DNA from: Paenibacillus doosanensis
Lineage (GTDB): Bacteria > Bacillota > Bacilli > Paenibacillales > NBRC-103111
Direction of reading: 5' to 3'
DNA: 64,000 nucleotides
NCBI RefSeq assembly: GCF_025060755.1
Contig: NZ_JANYUY010000045.1
Coordinates: forward strand, 1-64,000
The position numbers were made by a program, and so were the translations under genes. This document shows positions 44,321-53,702 of this stretch, piece after piece (within the stretch, counting starts at the first letter, position 1; each line of letters begins with the position of its first letter). Under the pieces are notes generated by a model that was not told the DNA's origin, did no database searches, and worked only from the letters and a program-made list of their open reading frames with translations.

Positions 44321-44883
44321 CGAATCAATCCCGCCTTTTGCAATATTTGCTCCTGCTTCGCAAACATCACTTTCTCCTCTTCCTCATCCTGATGATCGTA
44401 ACCGATCAGATGCAGGAAGCCGTGCACGAACAAAAATCCGAGCTCGCGCTCCACGGAATGGCCGTAGTCCTCGCTTTGCGCGATGGCCCTCGGAACGGAA
44501 ATGATAATATCCCCGAGCGGCTCCTCGTAAGACTCTTCATCTTCTTCGTCTTCACCAATCTGGGCCGGCTCGCCGTCAAGAGCCCGAACCTGCTCCAGCT
44601 CGTCCTCGGACACGAAATCGTCTTCGTCGAACACGATCTCGATCTCGTCCTCGCCCATCTCCTGCATCGCGAACGAAAGCACATCCGTCGGCTTGTCGAT
44701 GCCGCGGTATTCTTTGTTCAAGCGATGGATTTCCGCGTCGTCGACGAATGTCAGCGCAACTTCGCCGTCCGTAACGTTCTCCGCTTCGCCGGCCAAGCGC
44801 AGCAATTGATGCAGCTTGGCGGCCAGCTCATCCGAAATCGCATATTCATTTTGTTCGTTATTCCATTCCAAGCGCAAACTCAT
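44317..44883 (-). CDS. ybeY: Endoribonuclease YbeY with acidic insertion
   Basis: Metal-dependent RNase for 16S rRNA maturation and ribosome quality control. The zinc site HGFLHLIGYDH is at residues 154-164. The N-terminal ELAAKLHQLLRLAGEA and DVLSFAMQ segments are typical. Residues 74-121, between the conserved strands, form an insertion rich in Asp and Glu (for example IGEDEEDEESYEE) that lengthens the protein to 188 residues from the usual 155-160. The pgpH stop overlaps the start by four bases. Confidence 0.94.
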   Translation of the reverse strand: MSLRLEWNNEQNEYAISDELAAKLHQLLRLAGEAENVTDGEVALTFVDDAEIHRLNKEYRGIDKPTDVLSFAMQEMGEDEIEIVFDEDDFVSEDELEQVRALDGEPAQIGEDEEDEESYEEPLGDIIISVPRAIAQSEDYGHSVERELGFLFVHGFLHLIGYDHQDEEEEKVMFAKQEQILQKAGLIR

Positions 44884-47141
44884 TCGTTCTGACTCCTTTT
44901 CACCTGCTTGGACGCGTCGTTCTGATTTTGCGCCTGCAGATCGTTCGGATATTCGATTCTGGAGTGAAAAATGCCAAGCAGCGTTTCATTCAAAATTTTG
45001 GCAATTTGATCCAGCTCTTTGATCGTAAGATCGCATTCGTTGAACTGACCGTCATCCAGCCGGCTTTTTATAATTTTGCGCACCATCGAATCGATCTGCT
45101 CCAGCGTCGGGCTGCGCAGCGACCGCACGGCCGCTTCCACGCAATCGGCGATGCCGACGATCGCGGCCTCCTTGGACTGCGCCTTCGGCCCCGGATAGCG
45201 GAAATCCGCTTCCTCCACCGGCTTCGGGTCGTTCTCCGCTTCGGCGATTTTCTTCGCCTTATGATAGAAAAATTGGAGAAGCGTCGTTCCGTGATGCTGC
45301 TCGGCAATGTCCCGAATCGGCTTCGGAATGTGATGCTCGCTGAGCATTTCCACTCCGTCCCTGGCATGGGCGACGATGATGGATTTGCTGAGCGCAGGGT
45401 CCATCTTGTCATGCGGATTTTCGATGTTCGACTGATTTTCGATAAAATAGTTCGGCCGCTTCGTCTTGCCGATATCGTGATAATAAGCCCCGACCCGGCA
45501 CAGCAGTCCGTTGGCGCCGATCGACTCGGCCGCCGCCTCCGCCAAATTGCCCACCATAACGCTGTGATGGTAAGTGCCCGGCGTCTCCGTGAGCAGCTTG
45601 CGCAGCAGCGGATGATTCGGATTCGACAGCTCCACCAGCTTCAGCGGGGACAAGATGCCGAACGCCGCTTCGAAAAACGGCAGCAAGCCGATAACGAACA
45701 CCGCGGTCAACAGCCCTCCTCCCACAATGAAGGAGAAGGCGAACAGCACGCTCTTTTTCGTCTCGTGATCCTCGATCAGCATCAGCGACCCTACGAGAGC
45801 CATGCCGAGCAGCGCCACGATAACCCCTGCCTTCAATATGGAAGAACGCTGGCTCGCGCGCTGAATCGAAAAAATCGCCGCGAACGAGGTCACAAGGGTA
45901 AGCAGTCCGTAACGGAAATCGAATGCCTGCAAATGATCCGTATTGAAGATGACGCTCGCAATGACGCTGAACAACACCGCCGCGATAAACGCCAAATTGG
46001 CGTCAAGCAAAATCGTAATCAGCATCGCTCCCATGGCGGTCGGCGCCAGGAAACCGATATACGGATAATCGAGGTTTTGCACGAGCGAGAACAGCTTCAT
46101 CCCGAGAATATTCAAAAACATAATAAGGACAAGCATCAACAGCTGCACGTTGCTGTGGCTGATCGACAGCGCGCTCTGCTTCACGAACATGAAGATAACG
46201 AACGTAAACATGACCACAAGCAAGGCCAGTCCGAGCTTCGGCGCATAGCTTGTTTCATCCTTCAACATTTCCAGCCCGCTAAGACGCTGATATATTTCCT
46301 CGGAAATGATGTCGCCCTTTTTGACCAGCACATCGTTTTTATTGATATACACCGGCTTCACGTTGTCGCGGGCATGCCCCTTCGCTTCGTCGGTGCCTTT
46401 TTGATCGAAAAATTTGTTCGGCGTAATCGCTTCCCGCACCAGCTCCTGCACCATTTCGCGGGCCGTGCTTTTGGTCAGCGTCGACGTATTTACAAGTTCG
46501 GCGACCTTGGCCCTAGCCGTCTGAGCGTCCATAATCTGGTCGTTCATCAGGCGGGTGACGATCTCCTTGGCTACCGGCTCCATCGCGGTCAAGTCTTCCT
46601 TGGATACGCGAGGCATCTTGTAATACGTCTCTTCCGGTATGCGGTACTGCTGTTCGGTAATTTTTTGCCGCATTTCCTGCAGCAGCGTATCGTTATATTG
46701 TCCGCTGTCCGTGTACAGCTTGATCTGTCTGTTCACATGGTCGTCAATCAGATTCGGAATGACCGTTTTGAAAATATTGACCTTGTCGCCAAGCGTCACT
46801 TCCGTATCGGCATTGATTTGCTGCAGCTTCTCGAACATCGCTTCGATGATCAGCTCGTTCTTCAGCGAGACGATCCGGTAGACAGGCTGTACGCGCTGAG
46901 CGGCATCCTCTTTGGCCTTTTCGGTGGCGATGGCGTTCTCGATGGCCCGAGGGGCCAAAATATCCTTCTCCGCGACCGAGCCGAGCGTGATGTCGTACGT
47001 CTGCGGAATCAGCCTGCCCATCAGCGCCGTATAAAAAAGGACGGTTAGCACTAAAAACAGAAGAAAGCGCACGAGGGCGCTGTATTTCCAGCCTGCAAGC
47101 CGGTATTGAAGCTTGCCTTGGATCGAAACCTGGTTTTTCAT
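44880..47141 (-). CDS. pgpH: PgpH-type cyclic di-AMP phosphodiesterase (YqfF, 7TM-HD)
   Basis: A 753-residue membrane protein that hydrolyses c-di-AMP to pApA, relieving the second messenger. Helix 1 at about 24-45 is followed by an extracytoplasmic 7TMR-HDED domain (about 46-280), then seven helices (about 300-490). The cytoplasmic HD domain has TPGTYHHSVMVGNLAEAAAE, VGAYYHDIGKTKRP, and HARDGVEMLSEHHIPKPIRD. All HD metal ligands appear intact. It overlaps ybeY and is cotranscribed with phoH. Confidence 0.95.
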   Translation of the reverse strand: MKNQVSIQGKLQYRLAGWKYSALVRFLLFLVLTVLFYTALMGRLIPQTYDITLGSVAEKDILAPRAIENAIATEKAKEDAAQRVQPVYRIVSLKNELIIEAMFEKLQQINADTEVTLGDKVNIFKTVIPNLIDDHVNRQIKLYTDSGQYNDTLLQEMRQKITEQQYRIPEETYYKMPRVSKEDLTAMEPVAKEIVTRLMNDQIMDAQTARAKVAELVNTSTLTKSTAREMVQELVREAITPNKFFDQKGTDEAKGHARDNVKPVYINKNDVLVKKGDIISEEIYQRLSGLEMLKDETSYAPKLGLALLVVMFTFVIFMFVKQSALSISHSNVQLLMLVLIMFLNILGMKLFSLVQNLDYPYIGFLAPTAMGAMLITILLDANLAFIAAVLFSVIASVIFNTDHLQAFDFRYGLLTLVTSFAAIFSIQRASQRSSILKAGVIVALLGMALVGSLMLIEDHETKKSVLFAFSFIVGGGLLTAVFVIGLLPFFEAAFGILSPLKLVELSNPNHPLLRKLLTETPGTYHHSVMVGNLAEAAAESIGANGLLCRVGAYYHDIGKTKRPNYFIENQSNIENPHDKMDPALSKSIIVAHARDGVEMLSEHHIPKPIRDIAEQHHGTTLLQFFYHKAKKIAEAENDPKPVEEADFRYPGPKAQSKEAAIVGIADCVEAAVRSLRSPTLEQIDSMVRKIIKSRLDDGQFNECDLTIKELDQIAKILNETLLGIFHSRIEYPNDLQAQNQNDASKQVKRSQNE

Positions 47142-47212
47142 CTCGAAAGGTCATCCCTTTCACAGCTCTTCCGTGGGCGCCGGAACCTAAGCAGGCACAG
47201 GACCGAGGCGAG

Positions 47213-48178
47213 CTATTTTTCTTTATCCTCATGGTAGGCGACGATAATTTTTTGAACCAATGAGTGTCTGACGACATCCGCTTCGGCAAATTCGATGAAT
47301 CCGATTTCTTCAATTCGTTTCAAAATGCGGTGCGCTTCCACGAGTCCGGACGACTTGCCGCGCGGCAAATCGATTTGCGTCACATCGCCTGTAATGACCA
47401 TCTTCGAACCGAAGCCGAGACGGGTCAAAAACATTTTCATTTGCTCCGGGGTCGTGTTCTGCGCTTCGTCCAAAATGATAAAGGAATCGTCCAGCGTCCG
47501 GCCGCGCATATAGGCGAGCGGAGCGATCTCGATAAGCCCTCTTTCCAGCGACTTGATGACCTGTTCAGGCCCTAATACATCGTTAAGAGCATCATACAAT
47601 GGACGTAAGTAAGGGTCAACCTTTTCTTGCAAATCGCCGGGCAAAAAGCCGAGACTCTCTCCCGCCTCCACCGCCGGACGCGTCAGAACGATCCGCTTGA
47701 CTTGTCCCAGCTTCAAAGCCGCAACGGCGAGCACGACTGCGATATACGTTTTCCCCGTACCGGCCGGACCGATGCCGAAGACGATATCCTTCTGTTTGAT
47801 CGTGGAAACGTACTGCTTCTGCCCGATCGTCTTCACGCGGATAGGCTTGCCTTTATGCGTGGTGGCGATCTCCCCTTTGAACAAATCCAGCAGCTGGTCC
47901 GCCTTCATCTGTTTGGACAGCTCGATCGCATAGTGGATATCCCGTTCGTTCAAAATGTAGTTGTTGCGCACCAGCTCCAGCAGCACCTCGAAGAGCTGCA
48001 GCAGCGATTCCGTCTCTCCCGCTCTTCCCTGGATGACGATTTCTTCCTCGCGGGACTGAATTCTGGCGTCGGTCTGCTCCTCGATCAAATGCAGAAACTT
48101 GTCCTGCGGGCCGAATAAAGCGAGCCCTTCCGCCGTGTTTTTCAAAGCCACTTTCACAATCCGTACATTGTCAATCAA
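47213..48178 (-). CDS. phoH: PhoH family ATPase
   Basis: Cytoplasmic RNA-associated P-loop ATPase of the PhoH/YbeZ type, typically partnered with YbeY in RNA metabolism. Walker A is GPAGTGKT at residues 137-144 and Walker B is SFIILDEAQN. A KH-like N-terminal region (about 1-80) precedes it. 321 residues. The TTG at 48178 is preceded by AGGAG. Position between yqfD and pgpH matches B. subtilis. Confidence 0.94.
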   Translation of the reverse strand: MIDNVRIVKVALKNTAEGLALFGPQDKFLHLIEEQTDARIQSREEEIVIQGRAGETESLLQLFEVLLELVRNNYILNERDIHYAIELSKQMKADQLLDLFKGEIATTHKGKPIRVKTIGQKQYVSTIKQKDIVFGIGPAGTGKTYIAVVLAVAALKLGQVKRIVLTRPAVEAGESLGFLPGDLQEKVDPYLRPLYDALNDVLGPEQVIKSLERGLIEIAPLAYMRGRTLDDSFIILDEAQNTTPEQMKMFLTRLGFGSKMVITGDVTQIDLPRGKSSGLVEAHRILKRIEEIGFIEFAEADVVRHSLVQKIIVAYHEDKEK

Positions 48179-48206
48179 CAGGCCTCTTCTCCTTCAAGCG
48201 AACACA

Positions 48207-49394
48207 TTATGATACGATAGGTTGCTCCTCAGTGATAGATTCTTCCACTTCCAAATGTACTTCCATATAAACTTTACCATTCTCCGTCTTTTCATGCAAA
48301 ATTTTTTCATTGACCACCTTGGCGTCCTTGCCCGCCGCCTCTATAATCGCCTGCTTCGCGTGCTCTACACCCAGTTGTCTCGCTTCCTCCGGAGTGATCT
48401 GCTTCTCTCTTACGTTCACTTCCATAACCCGCTCGTTCAGCCAGCCGAAAGGCAGGACGAAGTTTTTCCACTGCAGCGTTTTCCGATCCGCGATCGTTTC
48501 GGACTGCTCGAAGCCGGGCTTGCCGTAGCCTGTCAGCTGCAGCGCCCTGCTGCCGATTACCAGATACGATCGATCCTTCGTTTCCCCCGTATACACTTTA
48601 TAATGCTGCACCAAAGGAACCTCGACCTTGGGCGTATACCATACGAGCCCTTTCACCACGCCGGAGGCGACCACCGTCTGCTGGTTGACTTCGTCGCCCA
48701 GAATGCCCGAGATCAGGATGTCCCCTTTTTTCACATACGTATTCGGCCTGACGGCCGGCCGCCCCTTTTCCGCCAAAATATACGTCACCATCGCGTTCTT
48801 GGATGCGACCAAATGGCGCGGGCTCAGCAGCGGGGGCTTGTTCGGAATCGTCGCCTCCACCACCTTGATCACGATATGCGTACCGTGAACCTCTACGCCT
48901 ACCCAAGCCGTGCCGGGTATTTTGCTCTGCAGCAGCTTGGACAGCACGTCCGCATCCTGCAGCCGGTTTTTCCACTGCCATTGGTAAATGCCTTCGCCCT
49001 TGGCCGCCTGCAAAATCTGCTGCGTGCTGATCGTCTCGTTGCCCTCGACCCGCACCTGCCAAACGACGGAAGAGAGCAAGTACAGCCCGACGATAAAGCC
49101 GACGATACCTACGGCAAACAGCTTGCGCTTCTCCAGTTTGTCCAACAAAAAAGGAACGCCGTGGCGCCGCTTCACATGCACCCGGCAGCCTGTCTCCTTC
49201 AACAGCGGACGAAGCCGGAAAAAATCTTTGATCAGTATATGCATTTGGGCATGCGACTCGTCCATTATGCGAATATCCCATGCCGTCATCCGTTTATCCG
49301 TCAAGCCGTTCACCAGCTTCTCGATGCGTCCCCCTCTAACTTCCACCAGCACATAACCTCGCAGCGATAAGAGAAAAGATGATTTCAATGACAT
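48207..49394 (-). CDS. yqfD: Sporulation protein YqfD
   Basis: A 395-residue protein with one membrane helix at about residues 90-112, a short cytoplasmic part and an extracytoplasmic region (RVEGNETISTQQILQAAKGE, VEVHGTHIVIKVVEATIPNK). YqfD is made in the mother cell under sigma-E and is needed for normal sporulation in Bacillus. It begins 8 bases after yqfC. The C-terminal end is acidic and its fold is only partly known. Confidence 0.93.
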   Translation of the reverse strand: MSLKSSFLLSLRGYVLVEVRGGRIEKLVNGLTDKRMTAWDIRIMDESHAQMHILIKDFFRLRPLLKETGCRVHVKRRHGVPFLLDKLEKRKLFAVGIVGFIVGLYLLSSVVWQVRVEGNETISTQQILQAAKGEGIYQWQWKNRLQDADVLSKLLQSKIPGTAWVGVEVHGTHIVIKVVEATIPNKPPLLSPRHLVASKNAMVTYILAEKGRPAVRPNTYVKKGDILISGILGDEVNQQTVVASGVVKGLVWYTPKVEVPLVQHYKVYTGETKDRSYLVIGSRALQLTGYGKPGFEQSETIADRKTLQWKNFVLPFGWLNERVMEVNVREKQITPEEARQLGVEHAKQAIIEAAGKDAKVVNEKILHEKTENGKVYMEVHLEVEESITEEQPIVS

Positions 49395-49402
49395 GCACCT
49401 CT

Positions 49403-49681
49403 TTACGGGATAAATTTAACGTCCTCTATAACCCCTTCTATAAATACCTCTTCCGGTAAAATCGCTCGAATCACCAGCTCTCTTCCCCTTACTTCCAAGC
49501 TTCCTTTGGAAAGCGCCAGCTTCATCAGCTCGCCGGAAAAGTGCAGCACGCCGCGGTGATTCTCGATATACAGCTGCATGTTGCCGATCAGCGTCATTCG
49601 GGGCAAATCAAGCACCACGTCCTGGGGAAGGTCCAGCAGCTTAGCGGTCAATTGATTGAACTTGCGGGTCAGACTGCGCAT
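49403..49681 (-). CDS. yqfC: Sporulation protein YqfC
   Basis: A 92-residue YabP/YqfC-family protein (DVVLDLPRMTLIGNMQLYIE, GVLHFSGELMKLALSKGSLE, VRGRELVIRAILPEEVFIEG). Members are mother-cell coat or membrane proteins in spore formers. First gene of the operon leading down to recO. A weak sigma-E-like pair (TCATAATT and CATATGGT, about 13 bases apart on the minus strand near 49779-49807) lies upstream. The ATG follows AAGGGGGAAATGT. Confidence 0.92.
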   Translation of the reverse strand: MRSLTRKFNQLTAKLLDLPQDVVLDLPRMTLIGNMQLYIENHRGVLHFSGELMKLALSKGSLEVRGRELVIRAILPEEVFIEGVIEDVKFIP

Positions 49682-49856
49682 ACATTTCCCCCTTAAAGTT
49701 GGTGTAAGCTTATCAGTTAACTTGCTTTCGCCATGCCGTTCAAAGCACCGCTAACGCAGCACAGGCTATTTACACCATATGCTGGAAGCGGGCGAATTAT
49801 GAAAGAGCACAGCAATTCCTGTTCATATCCCGAAAGCGGCGGCGTCTCTTGAGAAA

Positions 49857-50024
49857 AGAACAAATCCCCCAAAAGTGACGTGATACTCTAGAGCTTATTC
49901 CTTCCGCATCCAGCCTAAGCTGGATCGGCGTCTAACCATTCCTCTGGGATCGTTCTATGGTTAGACACTACTTTCGGGGGAGCCCCCGGATATCCGCAGG
50001 ATATGGCTGCGCATCATTTCCTAA
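49857..50024. repeat. Structured intergenic repeat, copy B
   Basis: Compact copy of the element at 32887-33125, without its 68-nt insertion. Stems are P1 CCCCC (49866-49870) with GGGGG (49976-49980), P2 ATCCAGC/GCTGGAT (49908-49914 with 49919-49925, loop CTAA instead of TTCA) and P3 GTCTAACC/GGTTAGAC (49930-49937 with 49959-49966). Differences from copy A fall mostly in loops and linkers. It lies between the terminator of the 50084 gene and the yqfC promoter region. Confidence 0.85.
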
Positions 50025-50035
50025 ACAACAAAAAA

Positions 50036-50077
50036 AAGCACCGGCCTCCAACCTGTTCAGGTTGAAAGTCGGTGCTT
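50036..50077 (-). terminator. Terminator of the floA/nfeD unit
   Basis: Minus strand AAGCACCG/CGGTGCTT with an inner CAACCTG/CAGGTTG stem followed by TTTTTTTTGTTG. Directly after the stop codon of the 50084 gene. Confidence 0.9.
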
Positions 50078-50083
50078 GCGGCA

Positions 50084-50581
50084 TTACTTGCCGTAAGGCT
50101 TTTTGGCTCTCGGAGGCCCCAATATTTCGGCCCAGATAACGCCTTGCGCCAGTTGGCTCGCCGAAGGAGCGACAGTCGGTTGCGCCGGCTCCGCCTGTGA
50201 AGCCGCGGGCACGCTCTGTAATCGCCTGGGAGCGGCGGAAGAGCTTGCTTTGGAAGTTAGGCCTTCCGCAGACTGGTAACCCCTCCCAGCGCCATTCTGA
50301 GGCTGCTGAGAGGATTGGGACGACAAGGCGGCGCCTTGGTCGTTCTGCCTGTTGTTCGCAGCAGACTTCTGCATCGTCTTGGTTACCGTCTGCTTGACCG
50401 TGCGTCCCCAGCCGCCCTCTCCGCCTCCGAAGGAAGGCATTCCTTGCTTCGACGCTCCGCCAGGACCCGCCTTAGGCGGGCTGCCGGCAGGCGGCTTCAC
50501 GGTTCTGGCAATCGTCCTGAGGACGATGTACAGAATAACCACGATATACCAGTTGCTGAGCAGAAATTGTATCAGCTTCAT
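50084..50581 (-). CDS. Small membrane-anchored protein of the floA operon
   Basis: A 165-residue protein with one N-terminal helix (residues 5-23), then a long Gly/Ser/Gln/Ala-rich low-complexity region and a short conserved end, QGVIWAEILGPPRAKKP. It follows floA with a 33-bp gap and precedes the operon terminator, so it probably works with the flotillin/NfeD membrane microdomain proteins. No family recognised. GGAGGGT precedes the ATG. Confidence 0.75.
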   Translation of the reverse strand: MKLIQFLLSNWYIVVILYIVLRTIARTVKPPAGSPPKAGPGGASKQGMPSFGGGEGGWGRTVKQTVTKTMQKSAANNRQNDQGAALSSQSSQQPQNGAGRGYQSAEGLTSKASSSAAPRRLQSVPAASQAEPAQPTVAPSASQLAQGVIWAEILGPPRAKKPYGK

Positions 50582-50614
50582 GCTCTCACCCTCCTTGCGA
50601 TCATGGAGGAAGCG

Positions 50615-51604
50615 TTACTCCTGATCTTCATGTTTGCCGGTCTCATTCATTTTGCCCAGAGAAGAGCGCATTTGCGTATCGGCATCGATGTTTTTCAGGT
50701 TCATATATTCCATGACGCCGAGCTTGCCTCCGCGGAGCGCTTCGGCCATCGCCAAAGGCACTTGCGATTCGGATTCGACCACCTTGGCCTTCATCTCAAC
50801 GACGCGGGCCTTCATCTCTTGCTCCTGGGCGACGGCCATTGCGCGGCGTTCCTCCGCCTTGGCCTGGGCGATGCGCTTATCCGCTTCCGCCTGCTCGGTT
50901 TGCAGATGCGCCCCGATATTTTTGCCGACGTCGACATCCGCAATATCGATCGATAAAATTTCGAAGGCGGTCCCGGCGTCCAAACCTTTGCCGAGCACCG
51001 TACGGGAAATCATGTCCGGATTTTCCAAAACGTCTTTGTGCGAACCGGAGGAGCCTACCGTCGTAACGATCCCTTCGCCGACGCGGGCGATAATCGTCTC
51101 TTCCCCGGCGCCCCCGACCAAGCGGTCGATATTCGCTCTTACCGTTACTCTAGCAATAACTTTAACCTCAATCCCGTCTTTGGCGACGGCCGAAACCGTA
51201 GGCGTTTCGATAACGCGCGGATTGACGCTCATCTGTACGGCCAGCAGGACGTCCCGGCCCGCCAAATCGATGGCTGCCGCGCGTTCGAATTCCAGATGAA
51301 TGTTCGCGCGATGCGCGGCGATCAGCGCGTTGACGACGCGGTCTACATTACCGCCCGCCAGAAAGTGGCTCTCCAGCTGATTGATCGTAACGTCGATCCC
51401 CGCCTTGGTCGCCTTGATCATCGGATTGACGATACGGCTTGGAATAACGCGCCGCAGCCGCATCGCCACCAGCGTAATAATACCGATGCGGACGCCCGAG
51501 GCGAGCGCCGAAATCCACAGCATAATCGGCACAAAGCTTAAAAATACGGACAGCGCGATAATAATGATCGCCGCCAGCAAAAGGAAATACACAATTGGAT
51601 CCAT
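50615..51604 (-). CDS. floA: Flotillin-like protein FloA (YqfA)
   Basis: Membrane scaffold protein that organises functional microdomains. A 329-residue protein with an N-terminal hydrophobic hairpin (about 3-27), a PHB/SPFH domain ([32 protein letters not shown]) and a C-terminal helical part rich in Ala/Glu ([20 protein letters not shown]). Length matches B. subtilis FloA. It lies downstream of nfeD. GGAGG precedes the ATG. Confidence 0.95.
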   Translation of the reverse strand: MDPIVYFLLLAAIIIIALSVFLSFVPIMLWISALASGVRIGIITLVAMRLRRVIPSRIVNPMIKATKAGIDVTINQLESHFLAGGNVDRVVNALIAAHRANIHLEFERAAAIDLAGRDVLLAVQMSVNPRVIETPTVSAVAKDGIEVKVIARVTVRANIDRLVGGAGEETIIARVGEGIVTTVGSSGSHKDVLENPDMISRTVLGKGLDAGTAFEILSIDIADVDVGKNIGAHLQTEQAEADKRIAQAKAEERRAMAVAQEQEMKARVVEMKAKVVESESQVPLAMAEALRGGKLGVMEYMNLKNIDADTQMRSSLGKMNETGKHEDQE

Positions 51605-51621
51605 GGGTTGAACCTCCTAAA

Positions 51622-51701
51622 AGTTTTTTCGCCAGAAAAAACTGGCTTCGTAAGCATTCGCTTTGAGTTTTTTCGCCAGAAAAAACTAGCTTCGTTAGCA
51701 T
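51622..51701. repeat. Direct repeat of a hairpin motif between nfeD and floA
   Basis: Two 36-base copies at 51622-51657 and 51666-51701 differ at two or three positions. Each contains AGTTTTTT-CGCCAG-AAAAAACT (a perfect 8-bp palindromic stem) followed by GGCTTCGTAAGCAT or AGCTTCGTTAGCAT. The period is 44 bases. Confidence 0.9.
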
Positions 51702-51708
51702 CGCGGAG

Positions 51709-53091
51709 CTAATGCATCGTTCCGCCGGCTTCGCGCACGACAATACGCGCTCCGTCCACTTGGACGATAACCACCTGCTTGCCCACGGCGATAAACTCGC
51801 CGGAGGTGACGACGTCGATTCGCTCGTCGCCGATATAAATCGTTCCGGCCGGACGCAGCGGCGTGATCGAAGTTCCCGACTTGCCTACCAAATCGGTGCG
51901 AATAGGCACTGAATTATAACCTTTTTCCGACCTGAGCTCCTCCTTCAAAATAAATCGGTTCCAAACGCCTCGGTCCTTGAAGATCCAGATAAAAATCCCC
52001 ACGACGATGACGGCGAGCACGAACGCGACGCTCAAGTGCAGCGCGGCCTGCTTCGTATTGTAAGCGGCCATGACGACGCTGCTGAACAAACACGCAATGC
52101 CGATCAGCCCCAAAATCCCGAAGCTCGAAACGAAAATTTCGATAACCAGCAGCACAACGCCGATAATAAAGAGCGCTATGTCCTCCACCCCCGCGAACCC
52201 GACGATATAATGCCCGAAGAAATACAAACCGAAACCAAGAAGACCGATAATGCCGGGCAAACCGAAGCCGGGAACGAACAGTTCGATGGCGATGCCGGCA
52301 ATGCCCAGAAACAATAGCAGCATCGATACCCACGGCTGCGTCAGAAAGCGCGAAAATTTCTCGGCAAGCGACGGTTCGATGTTGAGCACCGGATGATCGG
52401 CAGCTTTAATGAAACCGATAACCTCCTGCATATTCGATGCCGTCGCTTCCGCGTACCCTACCTTTACCGCCTCCTCTGCGGTCAGCGACACCAGTTGGCC
52501 CTTCGGCACGGTCCGATTAATCGCCTTCATGTCGACACCGACGTTTTTATCCACCATCGCCTCGGCGATTTGCGGATCGCGCCCCCGAAGCTCCGCCGCG
52601 GAGCGCATCTGGCTTGCCCAATGAGCGATAACTTTGACGCTCTCCACTTCATTGCCGCCGGCATCCACAACGGCCGCCGCCCCGATCGTGCTGCCCGGCT
52701 CCATCACAATCTGATTGGCGTTCAGCGCAATGTAGCTTCCGGCCGAGACCGCTCGCCCGTGAACATAAGCGACCGTGGGCACCTTGCTCCCTTTAATCAG
52801 CTCGCCGATTTCCTCCGCCGAGTCGACTCTGCCTCCGAGCGTGTCGATATCGAGTATGATGCATACCACGCTCGAATCCTCGGCTTCGCGTATCGCCCGC
52901 TCCAGAAACTTCTGAAGCCCCGTCTCGATCGTCTGATGGACGGGAATGACGGCTACCGGAGCGGAAACGGGAGGGGCCGGCGGAGCTTGATTGTCTGCGA
53001 AAGCCGTTGCATACGGGAGCAGCATAAGCAGACCTAACAGCAGCAGAAAGCAAGACCTTAGCGCCAGCTTTCCGGTTTTGGCTTTGGACAT
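51709..53091 (-). CDS. NfeD-family membrane-bound serine protease (long form)
   Basis: A 460-residue protein. A signal peptide ends near ATAFADNQ. The ClpP-like protease domain (about 35-225) has IIDIDTLGGRVDSAEEIGEL, the VHGRAVSAGSYIALNA serine region and IGAAAVV. Four or five membrane helices span about 265-375, followed by a C-terminal NfeD OB domain (KSGTSITPLRPAGTIYIGDE). It pairs with FloA in membrane microdomains. The ATG at 53091 (MSKAKTGK) follows AAGGAGG; nineteen upstream codons are open without a site. Confidence 0.93.
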   Translation of the reverse strand: MSKAKTGKLALRSCFLLLLGLLMLLPYATAFADNQAPPAPPVSAPVAVIPVHQTIETGLQKFLERAIREAEDSSVVCIILDIDTLGGRVDSAEEIGELIKGSKVPTVAYVHGRAVSAGSYIALNANQIVMEPGSTIGAAAVVDAGGNEVESVKVIAHWASQMRSAAELRGRDPQIAEAMVDKNVGVDMKAINRTVPKGQLVSLTAEEAVKVGYAEATASNMQEVIGFIKAADHPVLNIEPSLAEKFSRFLTQPWVSMLLLFLGIAGIAIELFVPGFGLPGIIGLLGFGLYFFGHYIVGFAGVEDIALFIIGVVLLVIEIFVSSFGILGLIGIACLFSSVVMAAYNTKQAALHLSVAFVLAVIVVGIFIWIFKDRGVWNRFILKEELRSEKGYNSVPIRTDLVGKSGTSITPLRPAGTIYIGDERIDVVTSGEFIAVGKQVVIVQVDGARIVVREAGGTMH

Positions 53092-53210
53092 CCGTCTGAG
53101 ACCTCCTTCAACCATTTTCCAAATCCATAACATACTTACGTAAAGCATAACGGATTCGATTCATTCTTGCAAAAATTTCCTCCGAGAACGCTGCGAAGCC
53201 TATAGAAAAA

Positions 53211-53233
53211 GACACCCCCGAAACGGGAGTGTC
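53211..53233 (-). terminator. Terminator of yqeY
   Basis: Minus strand GACAC.CCCG/CGGG.GTGTC followed by TTTTTCTATAG. It separates rpsU-yqeY from nfeD. Confidence 0.88.
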
Positions 53234-53246
53234 CTTACCTTACTAG

Positions 53247-53690
53247 CTATGATAATAGTTGTTGAACGGCTTGATTGACAAGTTTGCCATCAGCCCGTCC
53301 TTTCACCTTAGGCATTAACGCACCCATGACTTTTCCCATATCCGCTTTGGAAGAAGCACCCACTTCTTGGATGGTCTGCTGTACAATGGCTTTTACTTCT
53401 TCCTCAGATAACTGTTGCGGCAAGTACTCCATCAGAATTTCAATCTCTGCCTTAACGGTTTCGGCCAAGTCATCACGTCCGGCCTTTTCAAATTCTTGGA
53501 GGGAATCTTTGCGCTGTTTGATCTCGCGACTCAGAACATCAAGTACTTCCTGGTCATCTAAGGTTTTACGCTGATCTATCTCAATATTCTTGATAGCTGC
53601 ACGAACCATACGGATTACGGTGAGTTTAAACTTGTCCTGGCTCTTCATCGCAAGCTTCATATCTTCGTTTAGTTTCTCGCTTAAGCTCAT
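53247..53690 (-). CDS. yqeY: GatB/YqeY domain protein
   Basis: A 147-residue helical protein with the YqeY pattern ([70 protein letters not shown]). The family shares the tail domain of GatB and has a proposed tRNA-related role. It follows rpsU by 12 bp, the conserved Bacillus pair. Confidence 0.95.
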   Translation of the reverse strand: MSLSEKLNEDMKLAMKSQDKFKLTVIRMVRAAIKNIEIDQRKTLDDQEVLDVLSREIKQRKDSLQEFEKAGRDDLAETVKAEIEILMEYLPQQLSEEEVKAIVQQTIQEVGASSKADMGKVMGALMPKVKGRADGKLVNQAVQQLLS

Positions 53691-53702
53691 CGATTAAGCC
53701 TC

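Noticed and set aside
44928-47048. 706-codon plus-strand open frame opposite pgpH
   Set aside because: Antisense shadow of a well-identified 7TM-HD protein. The translation is rich in Arg, His and Gln, as expected of such shadows.
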